A stretch of DNA of 51,694 nt from Rhodomicrobium udaipurense JA643 (GCF_000636015.1 NZ_JFZJ01000010.1:1-51694), one strand, 5' to 3'. Counted from the first letter of the stretch, positions 1-8,934 are shown. Notes: generated by a model not told the origin, from the sequence alone. Program-made: numbers and translations.

Positions 1-310
1 CCCGCTGGAGGTCACGCCGTTCCGCCTCTTGCTGTCGGAGCACGTCGATCTCATCAACGACGCCAACATTCTCGGTGTCGAGCAGGGGACGGACGCCGTC
101 GTTCTCACCGTCGAGGACAAGAAAGGCGACGGCTCGGGGCGCATCCGCCTCATGTTCTCGAAGCCGGACATGGTGCTGAAGGAATGGATCATCACCGATG
201 CGCAGGGCCTGAGCACCAAGATCGAGGTCGCGAATCTTGAGGAAAACAAAGAACCTGCGCCCGATGTTTTCAAATTCTCGCAGACGATCGGTTTCAAGGC
301 CCCGAACTGA
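1..310 (+). CDS. lolA: Outer-membrane lipoprotein carrier protein LolA, C-terminal part
   Basis: This is the last roughly 100 codons of a gene that begins before the window; the frame is open from base 2 to a TGA at 308-310. LolA is the periplasmic chaperone that carries lipoproteins from the LolCDE transporter to the outer membrane. The visible part has the alternating beta-strand pattern of the LolA C-terminal half, including IRLMFSKPDMVLKEWIITD, and ends in FKFSQTIGF followed by a short tail. A LolA gene just upstream of exonuclease III is a common order in Hyphomicrobiales, which supports the call. The N-terminus and signal peptide cannot be seen. Family assignment is from the sequence pattern and context; a search would settle it. 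Confidence 0.75.
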   Translation, partial: PLEVTPFRLLLSEHVDLINDANILGVEQGTDAVVLTVEDKKGDGSGRIRLMFSKPDMVLKEWIITDAQGLSTKIEVANLEENKEPAPDVFKFSQTIGFKAPN

Positions 311-367
311 CGCGGTCAAGCTGCGACAGATTCGCCACTGTCAAGGTGCGAATTGCCGATTTTTCAT

Positions 368-395
368 TTGCAATCGATGAGGGCCGTGCTATCTT
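368..395 (+). promoter_or_regulatory. Promoter of the candidate small RNA
   Basis: A -35-like TTGCAA at 368-373 and a -10-like TATCTT at 390-395 are separated by 16 bases. Transcription would start near 402, just ahead of the first strong stem-loop. The position between the lolA stop and a structured, terminated segment supports a dedicated promoter rather than read-through. Confidence 0.55.
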
Positions 396-401
396 ACCTT
401 G

Positions 402-545
402 CATAGAGAGATTGATGCCAGTCACCATCGGTAGTGCCCCCCCGTCTAGCCGAAGGCATTAATCTCTCAGCGTCGGCTTCCCTCCCGACGCATGCGTGAA
501 AACGCAAAAGCGCCCAACCTTCGCCGGAGTTGGGCGCTTTTTTTT
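402..545 (+). ncRNA. Candidate trans-acting small RNA with C-rich loops
   Basis: No reading frame explains this stretch, but it is highly structured. Bases 406-419 pair with 455-468 (13 Watson-Crick pairs and one G:U). Inside lies a second stem, 429-434 with 446-452 (one bulged G), whose loop at 435-445 contains seven consecutive C. A third hairpin, CGTCGG at 471-476 with CCGACG at 485-490, has the loop CTTCCCTC. A 13-bp hairpin followed by eight T ends the unit at 545. C-rich loops resembling the anti-Shine-Dalgarno sequence are typical of several alphaproteobacterial small-RNA families that pair with ribosome binding sites. I cannot name the Rfam family. The exact 5' end is inferred from the promoter spacing. 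Confidence 0.65.
506..545 (+). terminator. Intrinsic terminator of the candidate small RNA
   Basis: AAAAGCGCCCAAC at 506-518 is a perfect inverted repeat of GTTGGGCGCTTTT at 529-541, with a ten-base loop, and is followed by an uninterrupted T run reaching 545. This is one of the clearest rho-independent terminators in the window. It separates the small RNA from xthA. Confidence 0.9.
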
Positions 546-1008
546 GTGCGCGATCGAGCGGCAGGCGCAGCGGTCACGCTCTCGATAGTGGGTGACGCGT
601 GGCCGGTAAGTGCTTACGCTTCGGCATCCACGGCTGGGCCAAACGTGCCACTTTCCGCGATGACGGAATCCTGCGCGCCGACGTTGACGGGCTACCGTCG
701 AGTGGTTCGTGCGATGTCATTAATGCGAAGCCGCTGTTCACCGGGCGGCCTATGCGGCACGCGCCATCGGCAAAGACGAAGCTCGTGGAAACGCCGATGG
801 TCGTAGCTTCTTTCAGACTTTGCGGGATCGATTCGCCCGGCTGTGCGGCAGAGCGGGGCGCGGATCGCTCTCCCCCGAGTTCTCGACATCCATCCGCCGC
901 AATGAGGCGTTTCCTGCCTGCCTCGGGATGAGCCCTAAGCCGCAGCCCGCGTGGCCTCGGCACCGAGGTCGCCGTGGCGACGGGCTCACGTAAAAGCGAA
1001 TCGAGCGC
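546..1008. other. 463-base gap with no convincing gene
   Basis: Overlapping open frames exist on both strands but none has a plausible ribosome binding site, a recognisable domain or a clear lead in codon pattern. One plus-strand stretch (about 724-990) reads like coding sequence (RSFFQTLRDRFARL) but lacks a start and is preceded by a stop, so it may be a gene remnant. I see no transfer RNA, repeat or second terminator here. Confidence 0.35.
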
Positions 1009-1815
1009 ATGACACTCCGCATCACCACCTGGAACATCAATTCCGTCAGGCTCCGCTTTGAGCTCGTCGCCCGCTTTGTGCGCGAGACGCGGCCGGATAT
1101 CCTCTGCCTGCAAGAAATCAAATGCCGCGACGAGTTTTTCCCGCTCGAAGGCTTCCGCGAGCTTGGCTTCGAGCACATCGCGATCTGCGGGCAGGCGGGC
1201 TATCACGGCGTGGCGACGCTGTCCAAGCTACCGCTTGAACCGCTGCCGCGTCAGAGCTTCTGCGGCACGGAGGAAGCGCGCCATCTCGGCGCCAAGATCG
1301 CGCTGCCAAGCGGCGGCACGCTCGCCGTGCATAATATCTACGTGCCTGCGGGCGGCGACATCCCCGACCCGGAGTTGAACCCGAAATTCAAGCAGAAGCT
1401 CGCCTATCTCGCGGCGTTGGCGAAGTGGGAGCGCGGCTGGACCGACGACGCGAACGCCGTGCTCGTCGGCGACTTCAACGTCGCGCCGCTCGAAACCGAT
1501 GTCTGGTCGCACAAGCAGCTTTTGAAGGTGGTGAGCCACACGCCCGTCGAGGTGGAGGCGCTAACGAAGGTGCGCGAGGATGGCCGCTGGGTCGATCTCG
1601 TCCGCAAGGTCATCCCGCCGGAAGAGAAGGTCTACAGTTGGTGGAGTTACCGCGCGCGGGACTGGGCGGCGTCGGATCGCGGGCGGCGGCTCGACCACAT
1701 CTGGGGCAGCGCGGCAATGGCCGAGCGCACGCGCGCCGTCAGCGTGCTGAAAGATGCGCGTGGCTGGCCGGGACCGTCCGACCACGTGCCGGTCACGCTT
1801 GAGTTCGAGAGGTAA
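1009..1815 (+). CDS. xthA: Exodeoxyribonuclease III
   Basis: A 268-residue enzyme of the exonuclease III/AP endonuclease family, which cleaves DNA 5' to abasic sites and removes 3'-blocking groups in base excision repair. Metal and catalytic motifs are all present: TTWNINSVR near residues 6-14, LQEIK with the metal-binding Glu36, VGDFNVAP near residue 160, GRRLDHIW in the last quarter and the final PSDHVPV carrying the catalytic Asp-His pair. Length matches the family. It starts at the ATG at 1009 and stands alone behind a terminated small RNA, so it probably has its own promoter within 546-1008, though I see no near-consensus one. Confidence 0.95.
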   Translation: MTLRITTWNINSVRLRFELVARFVRETRPDILCLQEIKCRDEFFPLEGFRELGFEHIAICGQAGYHGVATLSKLPLEPLPRQSFCGTEEARHLGAKIALPSGGTLAVHNIYVPAGGDIPDPELNPKFKQKLAYLAALAKWERGWTDDANAVLVGDFNVAPLETDVWSHKQLLKVVSHTPVEVEALTKVREDGRWVDLVRKVIPPEEKVYSWWSYRARDWAASDRGRRLDHIWGSAAMAERTRAVSVLKDARGWPGPSDHVPVTLEFER

Positions 1816-1850
1816 AGCGCGACCTCCCCCGTCAGCCAAGCACGCCGCGA

Positions 1851-2675
1851 TCACTCGCGCACGGCGCGGCTTTCCTTGTCGACAAATGACGGATGCGCAA
1901 TCGCAGGCTGCGCGAGGCCCCGCGCCTCAAGCTCACGGCGCGCTTCGAGGCGCAGGCGCTCCGATGCTGTTTCGATCTCGCTTTCGAGCCGCTGCATGAA
2001 CTCCAGCTTCGGCAGCCCCGGCGGGATCGGGTCGAGGAATTCCACGACGATAGTGCCGGGATAGCGCAGGAAAGAATTGCGCCGCCAGAACATGCCGGAG
2101 TTGAGCGCCATCGGGCACACGGGCACTTTGAGATCTTGATAGAGGACAATGATGCCCGGCTTGTAATTGGGAGCAGCGCCCGGCGCGGCTCGCGTGCCCT
2201 CGGGAAAGATCACGATCTCGCGGCCTTGCGCGACGCGGCCGCGCGCCTCGCGCATCATCTGGCGCAGCGCAGCCGGGCCAAGCTCGCGCTGGATCGGGAT
2301 GAGCTCGAATTTCTTGCAGAACCGGCCATAGAGCGGGATCGACAGCAGTTCCGCTTTCATCACAAGCGCCGGGTCGCGCATGAGCGAGAGCGGCGCGAAG
2401 GTGTCCCACGTCGCCTGATGTTTCGCGGCGACGATGCACGGTCCCGGCAGAAGCTTCTCGCGCCCGCGAACCTCCATTTTAGTGCCGCAGATCACGCGCA
2501 ACAGCCATTGCGACACGTCGCCGTGCAATTTCAGCGCCGCCATCGCCCAACTGCGCGGCACGAACGGCAGAAGCAGCCAGCTTCCGAGGATCAGAAATAT
2601 CGCCCAGCTAATGTAGAGGATCGGAATGAACAGCGCGGATCTGAAATAGAGGAGGGCTTTAGCTGGCGCGCGCAT
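1851..2675 (-). CDS. plsC: 1-acyl-sn-glycerol-3-phosphate acyltransferase family protein
   Basis: A 274-residue membrane acyltransferase of the PlsC/LPLAT family that transfers an acyl chain to lysophosphatidic acid or a related lysophospholipid. An N-terminal membrane segment (roughly residues 10-40) is followed by the catalytic HQATWD (the HX4D motif, near residue 88) and the substrate-binding FPEGTR (near residue 168), with the usual block IPLYGRFCKKFELIPIQR between. The tail after residue 240 is basic and helical. Its start overlaps the end of ydcF by 17 bases, so it is the last gene of the ftsE-ftsX-ydcF-plsC unit. Which lysolipid it uses cannot be told from sequence; a second plsC elsewhere is likely. 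Confidence 0.88.
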   Translation of the reverse strand: MRAPAKALLYFRSALFIPILYISWAIFLILGSWLLLPFVPRSWAMAALKLHGDVSQWLLRVICGTKMEVRGREKLLPGPCIVAAKHQATWDTFAPLSLMRDPALVMKAELLSIPLYGRFCKKFELIPIQRELGPAALRQMMREARGRVAQGREIVIFPEGTRAAPGAAPNYKPGIIVLYQDLKVPVCPMALNSGMFWRRNSFLRYPGTIVVEFLDPIPPGLPKLEFMQRLESEIETASERLRLEARRELEARGLAQPAIAHPSFVDKESRAVRE

Positions 2676-3354
2676 TGATCAACTGTGGCTCGTGTTCGAC
2701 TCTGGCGGAGGCGTTGGAGATGGAGTTCGCGCCGTAACGCGCCATCGCCGTGATGTACTTCATATACTCCTTCCAGAGAACCCACGCAGTGCGCGAATCG
2801 CGCCACCAGCGCTCGTCGAGGCGCGGCGCCCTGACCGGATACGGAACAAGCTCCACGTCCCGCATCGCCTGATGAAGTTCGATCAGCGCGCGCGGCATAT
2901 GATAGGTGGACGTGACGACGATGATCGACCGGTAGCCGCGTTTTCGCACCCAGTTCGTGGTCTCGGCCGCGTTGGCTTCGGTGTTGTGAGCGTTGTCGAG
3001 ATCGACGCAGCAGGAAAACAGCGACCAGCTTCGCGACCCGCGGGATGTGGTGAGGCTCATGATCTGCGGCGCGCGTGTCGTCTTGTGCACGCCCGAAATA
3101 AGCAGTCGGCGCGCCTTGCCCTCCGACAGAAGGCGCACGGCGGCGGCGATGCGCTCCTCGTCACCAGTAAGCGCGACGATGGCGTCGGCGTCCCTCAGCC
3201 TCGCTGACGGCATGATGCTGACCGAATACGCGAAGATGAAAAAGCCGCACATGATGGCGAAAGAAAAAAGTGCGGTTATGCGCACGGCGCGACGGAAGAT
3301 GGCTCTGGGAGAGAGCAGATTACGCGGGCAAGTCCTGTCGCCGTCGGTGCTCAT
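2659..3354 (-). CDS. YdcF/DUF218 family membrane protein
   Basis: A 231-residue protein with a single N-terminal membrane helix (about residues 20-42) and a DUF218 (YdcF/SanA/ElyC-like) domain. The diagnostic pieces are DADAIVALTGDEERIAAAV and IIVVTSTYHMPRALIEL, the latter being the conserved helix of the family. Proteins of this group are linked to envelope integrity and peptidoglycan or lipid-carrier metabolism, but the reaction is unknown. I place the start at the ATG at 3352-3354. The same frame stays open upstream into ftsX, which is an artefact of high GC and not a fusion. It lies 71 bases after ftsX and overlaps plsC, so it is co-transcribed with the division genes. Confidence 0.82.
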   Translation of the reverse strand: MSTDGDRTCPRNLLSPRAIFRRAVRITALFSFAIMCGFFIFAYSVSIMPSARLRDADAIVALTGDEERIAAAVRLLSEGKARRLLISGVHKTTRAPQIMSLTTSRGSRSWSLFSCCVDLDNAHNTEANAAETTNWVRKRGYRSIIVVTSTYHMPRALIELHQAMRDVELVPYPVRAPRLDERWWRDSRTAWVLWKEYMKYITAMARYGANSISNASARVEHEPQLINARAS

Positions 3355-3425
3355 TGCTCCGGCAGTATAGCGCCGGGCTGAGGAATTGCCTATTTTTTTT
3401 GGATCGCGTGCCTCGATCATTAACC

Positions 3426-4400
3426 TTAAATGTTCTGGTTGTTGAGGATTCTCCGCACACCGTAGCGCGAAGTAAGTTTGCAGATGAGAGCAACCGCGAC
3501 CACGACCACCACAAGCACGGCGTATCCGCCTATGTCGAGCGTGCCCGCGCCGACGAGGCGGCGAATCTCGGCCGCCGATGTCGCGGACGTGCTGATGCCC
3601 TCGGTGATGTAGGGCAGGCAGAAGAAGAGAAGGCCAGCCAGCCCCGCGCCGAAAATCCCGGCCCTCACACCAACCTTGACGAAGTGCGTCTCGAACTGGC
3701 GCGCGATAAATTTTTCCTCGGCGCCCACAAGGTTCAGCACAGACACGATCTCGCGGTTCGAGGCGAGAGCGCTCGTCGCGGCGGCCACGATCACCGCCGC
3801 CGTCGCCATCGCCATCAGGAACAGCATACCGATGCCGCCGATTTCGAGGAGCCGCGTAAGGCGCCGGATTTCGTTGCGCCATAGCCCATGGTCGTCGAGC
3901 AGCGCACCCGGAAACTTCGATTCGAGCACCGTCTTGAGCGTGGCGATGTCGGGCGGGCTCGACATATCGATCTGCACCGCGATGAGCTTTGGAATCGCGA
4001 AGCTCTTGAGCACCTCGGAGCGGCCGATCCACGGTTCGACCAGCTTCAGCGACTGTTCCTGTGAAAATGGCGTGACGCGAGCGATGCCGTTCTGGCCCTT
4101 CAGGAACTGGACGATCTCGGCGGTGTCGTCGCTGGAAGAGTCGGCGTGCGGCTGGATCTGGATGGTGATCTCGGCCGAGATGCGATTCGTCCACACATTC
4201 GCGGCGTTGAAGACGACATACACACCGCACGCCGTGATCGAGGCGAGGAAGCCCATGATCGCGATCACGAGCGCGAGCGAGTGGCCCGTGACCGATCCCG
4301 GCGGCACGATGGGAGCGTTCGGCCGTGCATATTTGGGCTGCGACTGCTTGCGCGTCTTGTAGGGGACGGGAAGCGAGGACGCGGGTTGAACGGTACTCAT
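3426..4400 (-). CDS. ftsX: Cell-division ABC transporter permease FtsX
   Basis: A 324-residue FtsX. A cytoplasmic basic N-terminal tail is followed by a first membrane helix (about 42-66), a periplasmic domain (about 70-175) that in the family activates peptidoglycan hydrolases or their adaptors, then three more helices (about 183-207, 232-255 and 290-312). The linker ASNREIVSVLNLVGA is the conserved FtsX coupling motif that contacts FtsE. It follows ftsE by 27 bases and the two form the FtsEX complex. No EnvC-like adaptor or amidase gene lies in the window. Confidence 0.93.
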   Translation of the reverse strand: MSTVQPASSLPVPYKTRKQSQPKYARPNAPIVPPGSVTGHSLALVIAIMGFLASITACGVYVVFNAANVWTNRISAEITIQIQPHADSSSDDTAEIVQFLKGQNGIARVTPFSQEQSLKLVEPWIGRSEVLKSFAIPKLIAVQIDMSSPPDIATLKTVLESKFPGALLDDHGLWRNEIRRLTRLLEIGGIGMLFLMAMATAAVIVAAATSALASNREIVSVLNLVGAEEKFIARQFETHFVKVGVRAGIFGAGLAGLLFFCLPYITEGISTSATSAAEIRRLVGAGTLDIGGYAVLVVVVVAVALICKLTSRYGVRRILNNQNI

Positions 4401-4427
4401 GATTCGACGGTACTCATGGCCACATCG

Positions 4428-5105
4428 CTACTCGTGCATTTCCAGCCGGCCGTTTTCAAGCTGCATGCGCGCTGCCGGGAACTGCGACATGAGCTGATAA
4501 TCGTGGGTCGCGATGATGATCGACGTGCCGAGGCGGTTCAACTCGATGAACAGGCGGAGAAGGCGGCGCGCCATCTGCGGGTCGACGTTGCCGGTCGGTT
4601 CGTCAGCGAGGAGCAGTTCCGGCTTCGCGATCACGGCCCGCGCGATGGCGGCGCGCTGCTTCTCACCGCCCGATAGCACCGCAGGGAAGGCGTGCATGCG
4701 GTCGCCGAGGCCCACCCAGCGCAGAAGTTCCGTCACATCGTCCTGATAGTCGCTCTGCTTGCGGCCCATCACGCGGAGCGGAAGCGCCACGTTCTCCCAC
4801 GTCGTGAGATGGTCGAGCAGGCGAAAATCCTGAAAGACGATGCCGATGCGTCGCCGGAGATCCGCGCGCTGACTCGTCGTATTCTTGGCGATATTTCGTC
4901 CGAAAAGATAGACGAGGCCGCGCGTTGGCCTGAGCGACATGAAAAGCATGCGGAGAAGCGTTGTCTTCCCGGCGCCGGACGCTCCGGTCAGGAAGTGAAA
5001 CGAGCCAGGATGCAGATGAAAATTTACGTCGCGCAGGACTTCCTGGCCGGCCCCATAACGGAGACCGACATTCTCGAATCGAATAAGAGCATGACCGGTA
5101 TTCAC
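4428..5105 (-). CDS. ftsE: Cell-division ATP-binding protein FtsE
   Basis: A 225-residue ABC ATPase that pairs with FtsX at the septum to control cell-wall hydrolysis. It has Walker [10 protein letters not shown] (about residues 40-48), the Q-loop [19 protein letters not shown], signature LSGGEKQR (about 139-146), Walker [13 protein letters not shown] and the H-loop IIIATHD. Length and motifs are standard for FtsE. It heads the minus-strand unit ftsE-ftsX-ydcF-plsC and is divergent from the zinc-ribbon gene at 5224, with a 118-base shared upstream region. Confidence 0.95.
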   Translation of the reverse strand: MNTGHALIRFENVGLRYGAGQEVLRDVNFHLHPGSFHFLTGASGAGKTTLLRMLFMSLRPTRGLVYLFGRNIAKNTTSQRADLRRRIGIVFQDFRLLDHLTTWENVALPLRVMGRKQSDYQDDVTELLRWVGLGDRMHAFPAVLSGGEKQRAAIARAVIAKPELLLADEPTGNVDPQMARRLLRLFIELNRLGTSIIIATHDYQLMSQFPAARMQLENGRLEMHE

Positions 5106-5223
5106 AACCTCAACCCTGCTGTTCGCTCCCGAGCCGATTTATGATAAGCCCGGGTCGATCTAGCAATTGATTTCGACAAAGCCGAGACGGCGGTAGCGGA
5201 AAACGAAGAACAGAGTTGATCCG

Positions 5224-7128
5224 ATGATCATCGAATGCCCGGCCTGCACGACGCGCTATGACATCAAGGCCACGCTGCCGCCGGAAGGCCGCTCCGTCCG
5301 TTGTGCCAAATGCGGCACGGTCTGGCGCGCGCTGCCTGATGCGGTGGCGGAGCCGCAGGAGTTTCAAGACGCCGTGACGCAGCGTGTTGCCGAGGAAGAG
5401 CCGTCCGTTCCCGAGGTGGAGCGTCAGAAGCGCGACCTGGCCGCGGAGCTGCGGCGGCAATGGGCCGCGGAAGCCGCTCCCCGGCCGGAGCGCGAGGATG
5501 CCGCGCCGGATGCTCATGCCGATGCGGATATCACAGCAGCCGTGCAGCAGCATCTCGCCGACGAGCCCGTGCAAGAAGAGCCCGTGCCGGAAACGCGTTA
5601 CGCCTCTTTCGGTGAAGGTTGGCGCCGCGACGCCGCCGCTTCACCCGACGAACCCGATGTTCGCGCGGAAGCCGAAGCGCAGCCGGTCGCCGGTGTCGCG
5701 CCTTCGCTGAACGACGAGCGCGACGCGCAGGTGGTCGCTCAGCATGGGCCGCAGGCGGCGCGAGAGCCCGCAGAGGATGTGCCCGCCGAGGAGGCGGTGT
5801 CCTCTGCCGAGCCGCCGGCTCCAGATGCCGAGGATGTAAGCGGGCAGGATGCTCCGCCTGAGGACGGCAAGGTGAGCTGGTTTGGCAGCTTCCGCCGTCG
5901 CCACAAGCAGAAAGACGCCGAAGCTTCCACCTTTGCCAAGGAAACGGCCGCTTCGCCCCAGGTCGCCGAAACGATCCCCTTTCCGCGCCAGCCGACTGTC
6001 GCGGAAGCCGAAGTGGCTGGGCCTGCCGAACCCGATCTTCGCACGCTGGAAGAAGCGCGCGCGGCTGTTCGCGGGGTGTTTTCGAGCCTAGGCGACGGCC
6101 GACCGTCCCTTGCGGGCCATTCCTTCGCCTCGCCCATGACCGCGCCAGTCAGCGAGGCGGCGCGCGACAGCGATTTGTCCGCGAGCGGTAAGGATACAGG
6201 CGCGCCCGCGACCCAAGGCTTAGGTGAGTGGCGCGAAGGCAAGTATGATCGCAACGCCTGGCGGGCTCCCGAAGACGAGCGCAGGGAAGAAAGCGCAGGC
6301 ACGGCGGATGCCGGCAGGTCCGATTCCGCTTCCCTTCGCTGGACGCCGACCCAAGAGCACCCCGTCGTGTCCAGCGATCCCGAGGTCGCGCTGCGAAAAG
6401 CGATGCAGTCGCAATTCTCCGAAGCCTCGGATGACAAGGAACTGGCCGAGGAGCTGGAAAGCCATCTCCGCGCCGCGGCGGGGCCACGCGATGAAGCGCG
6501 GGCCGAAGACGATCTTCAAGGCGATCTCGCGGCGATCTGGAAGCGCCCGCAGGTGCGCGCGCCGATTGCACCCGCCGAGGATGCTTATCCGGCGGCCGAG
6601 GAAGCGGAGGAAGCGAGTTTCGATCCTCGCTTGGCGCGCGAAATCGAGGAAACACAGGAATCGTCCGGCGTTGTGCGCCGTGGCTTCGGTAGCCTCGCGG
6701 TCGCTGCGGCGTGGGGGCTTTTCGTGACCGTCGCCGCCGGGCTCGTGGTCGGCCTTTTCGCTTTTCGCGATATCGTCGCCGACTCAGCGCCGGGTCTTGC
6801 GCCGCTCTACACCGCGTTCGGAATGCCCGTCACGGTTCAGCCGCTCTCGTTCGATGCCGTCACATATAAATGGACGCTTACGGACGGAAAACCGACGCTT
6901 CTCGTCAGCGGAGCCATTTACAACACGTCCAAGCGCAAGGTCAAAATGCCGGACTTTACGATCACCATCAAGGATCGCGATCCCGCGCTCGACCGCGAAT
7001 ACTCCGCCGCGCTTCGCAGTGGAACAACCAAGATAAGGTCTAGGCAGCGCGAAGATTTCGATATTGAACTGGTCTCGCCAAGTCCGACATTGTCTTCCAT
7101 CGAACTCGCGCTCAAGAAAGTCCGCTAG
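5224..7128 (+). CDS. MJ0042-type zinc-ribbon membrane protein
   Basis: A 634-residue protein with three parts. Residues 1-35 form an MJ0042-type zinc ribbon with cysteines at 5, 8, 27 and 30 (CPAC...CAKC). A very long acidic, Pro/Ala/Glu-rich and probably disordered linker runs to about residue 495. One membrane helix (about 498-524) leads into a 100-residue C-terminal domain that resembles the FxLYD/DUF3426 beta-sandwich (LLVSGAIYNTSKRKVKMPDF). The topology would put the zinc ribbon in the cytoplasm and the sandwich outside. It is divergent from ftsE and six bases ahead of zapE, which suggests a division or envelope role. The function is not known; the linker composition, not its sequence, is probably what is conserved. 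Confidence 0.8.
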   Translation: MIIECPACTTRYDIKATLPPEGRSVRCAKCGTVWRALPDAVAEPQEFQDAVTQRVAEEEPSVPEVERQKRDLAAELRRQWAAEAAPRPEREDAAPDAHADADITAAVQQHLADEPVQEEPVPETRYASFGEGWRRDAAASPDEPDVRAEAEAQPVAGVAPSLNDERDAQVVAQHGPQAAREPAEDVPAEEAVSSAEPPAPDAEDVSGQDAPPEDGKVSWFGSFRRRHKQKDAEASTFAKETAASPQVAETIPFPRQPTVAEAEVAGPAEPDLRTLEEARAAVRGVFSSLGDGRPSLAGHSFASPMTAPVSEAARDSDLSASGKDTGAPATQGLGEWREGKYDRNAWRAPEDERREESAGTADAGRSDSASLRWTPTQEHPVVSSDPEVALRKAMQSQFSEASDDKELAEELESHLRAAAGPRDEARAEDDLQGDLAAIWKRPQVRAPIAPAEDAYPAAEEAEEASFDPRLAREIEETQESSGVVRRGFGSLAVAAAWGLFVTVAAGLVVGLFAFRDIVADSAPGLAPLYTAFGMPVTVQPLSFDAVTYKWTLTDGKPTLLVSGAIYNTSKRKVKMPDFTITIKDRDPALDREYSAALRSGTTKIRSRQREDFDIELVSPSPTLSSIELALKKVR

Positions 7129-7134
7129 GCCATA

Positions 7135-8259
7135 ATGACAGCCGGTCTCCTGGAACGCTACCGCCGCCTTCTGGCTGACGGTAAGATCTCACCTGACCCC
7201 GCGCAGGCGCTCGCCGTCGAGAAACTGCAAATCCTCACAAACCGGCTCGCGCTCTATGTCGCGCCGACGAAGACGGACTTCTTCTCCTTCTTCACGCGGA
7301 AGCGCGGCGAGGTGCCGAAGGGGCTTTACGTCTACGGCGCGGTCGGGCGCGGCAAGACGATGCTGATGGACCTCTTCTATCAGGAAGCGCAGGTGGAGAA
7401 GAAGCGCCGCGCGCACTTCCACGAGTTCATGGCCGATGTCCATGCCGCGCTGACGGTGGCGCGGCGCGCGGCGAAGGACGATCCTATCGTGTCCGTGGCG
7501 AAGTCCATCGCGGCGGAGGCGCGGCTTCTGTGCCTCGATGAGCTGTTCGTGACCGACATCGCCGACGCCACCATCGTCAGCCGCCTGTTCGCCACGCTGT
7601 TCGATGCGGGGACGGTCGTCGTCTTCACCTCGAACGCGCACCCGATGCAGCTTTACAAGAACGGGCGCAACCGCGACCAGTTCGTGCCCTTCATCCATCT
7701 GATCGAGAACACGATGGAGGTTCTGCAACTGGAATCCGCGCAGGATTACCGCCTTCAGCACCTCACCCACGGCGCGCTGTATTTCACGCCCGCCGACTCA
7801 GCCGCGAAAGCCGCCATGGACGAGCTTTGGAAAAAGCTTACGTTCGGCGAGCCCTGTGCGCCCGAAGCCATCCCGGTGCTCGGCCGCGAGCTTCACGTTC
7901 CGCGCGCATGCCTCGGCGCAGCGCGCTTCACCTTCGCGGAGTTGTTCGAGCAGCCGACCGCCGCCTCCGATTATCTGGCGCTCGTCCGGCACTACCACAC
8001 GATTTTCGTGGATGGCATTCCGGTCCTGACACCCGCCGACCGCAACGCCGCGCGCCGCTTCATCACCTTCATCGATACGCTTTACGATGCGCGGACCGGC
8101 TTCGTCGCCTCGGCCGATGCGCAGCCGGACGATCTCTACAAGGCGGGCGACGGCTCGGAGCTTTTCGAGCGCACGGCATCGCGGCTCATCGAGATGCGCT
8201 CGCCCGACTATTTCACGAAGGCGGCCGCGAACCTGGAAACGGCGGAGGAAAGCGAATAA
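7135..8259 (+). CDS. zapE: Cell-division protein ZapE (AFG1-like ATPase)
   Basis: A 374-residue AFG1/ZapE P-loop ATPase. It has Walker A GAVGRGKT (about residues 68-75), the family block HFHEFMADVH, Walker B LLCLDELFVTDIADA and the sensor-like VVFTSNAHP. In Escherichia coli ZapE binds FtsZ and destabilises Z-rings. Here it is the second gene of a unit with the zinc-ribbon membrane protein, six bases downstream of it, opposite ftsEX. The start ATG at 7135 follows the upstream stop directly. Length fits the family. Confidence 0.92.
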   Translation: MTAGLLERYRRLLADGKISPDPAQALAVEKLQILTNRLALYVAPTKTDFFSFFTRKRGEVPKGLYVYGAVGRGKTMLMDLFYQEAQVEKKRRAHFHEFMADVHAALTVARRAAKDDPIVSVAKSIAAEARLLCLDELFVTDIADATIVSRLFATLFDAGTVVVFTSNAHPMQLYKNGRNRDQFVPFIHLIENTMEVLQLESAQDYRLQHLTHGALYFTPADSAAKAAMDELWKKLTFGEPCAPEAIPVLGRELHVPRACLGAARFTFAELFEQPTAASDYLALVRHYHTIFVDGIPVLTPADRNAARRFITFIDTLYDARTGFVASADAQPDDLYKAGDGSELFERTASRLIEMRSPDYFTKAAANLETAEESE

Positions 8260-8370
8260 CTCGGCGGCTACCCGCGAGGTTCGCTGCGGTGTTTCGTCCG
8301 CTTGCCCTTGACACAACCCCAGCGCATCCGCCACACCTTGCGCAATGAATTCTTACGCGCGAGCGCTTCC

Positions 8371-8934
8371 ATGAAAATCAACGGCAACGAAATCCGTCCC
8401 GGCAACGTCATCGAGCACAACAACAGCCTTTGGGTTGCAGTGAAGACGCAGGCCGTGAAGCCCGGCAAGGGTCCGGCTTACAATCAGGTCGAGTTGAAAA
8501 ACCTCATCAACGGCTCGAAGCTTAACGAGCGCTTCCGCTCGTCCGAGACGGTGGAGAAGGTTCGCCTCGAACAGAAGGACTTCCAGTTCCTGTATAATCA
8601 GGAAGACATGCTGGTTTTCATGGACACCGAATCCTACGAGCAGATCGAGCTTGCGAAGGATTTCGTCGGCGAACGCTCGGCTTTCCTTCAGGACGGCATG
8701 AAGGTCATCGTGGAGATGCACGAGGGCCGCGCCATCGGCATCGAGCTGCCCGATCAGGTGACGCTGACCATCGTGGAAGCCGATCCGGTCGTGAAGGGCC
8801 AGACGGCGGCCTCGTCCTACAAGCCCGCGTTGCTCGAAAACGGCGTGCGTGTCATGGTCCCGCCCTTCATCTCCTCGGGCGAGAAGATCGTCGTCGACAC
8901 GAACGAGATCGCCTATATCCGCCGCGCGGAGTAG
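8371..8934 (+). CDS. efp: Elongation factor P
   Basis: A 187-residue EF-P, which relieves ribosome stalling at polyproline codons. The N-terminal KOW-like domain carries the loop PGKGPA with the modifiable residue at Lys33. The two OB domains follow and end in the conserved [19 protein letters not shown] chose the ATG at 8371 because [12 protein letters not shown] is the usual N-terminus; the frame is open for 23 codons upstream without family similarity. A lysine at the loop tip predicts beta-lysylation (EpmA/EpmB) or another lysine modification, not arginine rhamnosylation. The modifying genes are not in this window. Confidence 0.96.
   Translation: MKINGNEIRPGNVIEHNNSLWVAVKTQAVKPGKGPAYNQVELKNLINGSKLNERFRSSETVEKVRLEQKDFQFLYNQEDMLVFMDTESYEQIELAKDFVGERSAFLQDGMKVIVEMHEGRAIGIELPDQVTLTIVEADPVVKGQTAASSYKPALLENGVRVMVPPFISSGEKIVVDTNEIAYIRRAE

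Noticed and set aside
2659-4230. Apparent 523-residue fusion of ftsX region and YdcF
   Set aside because: The N-terminal part is ftsX read in the wrong frame; the YdcF gene starts at 3354.
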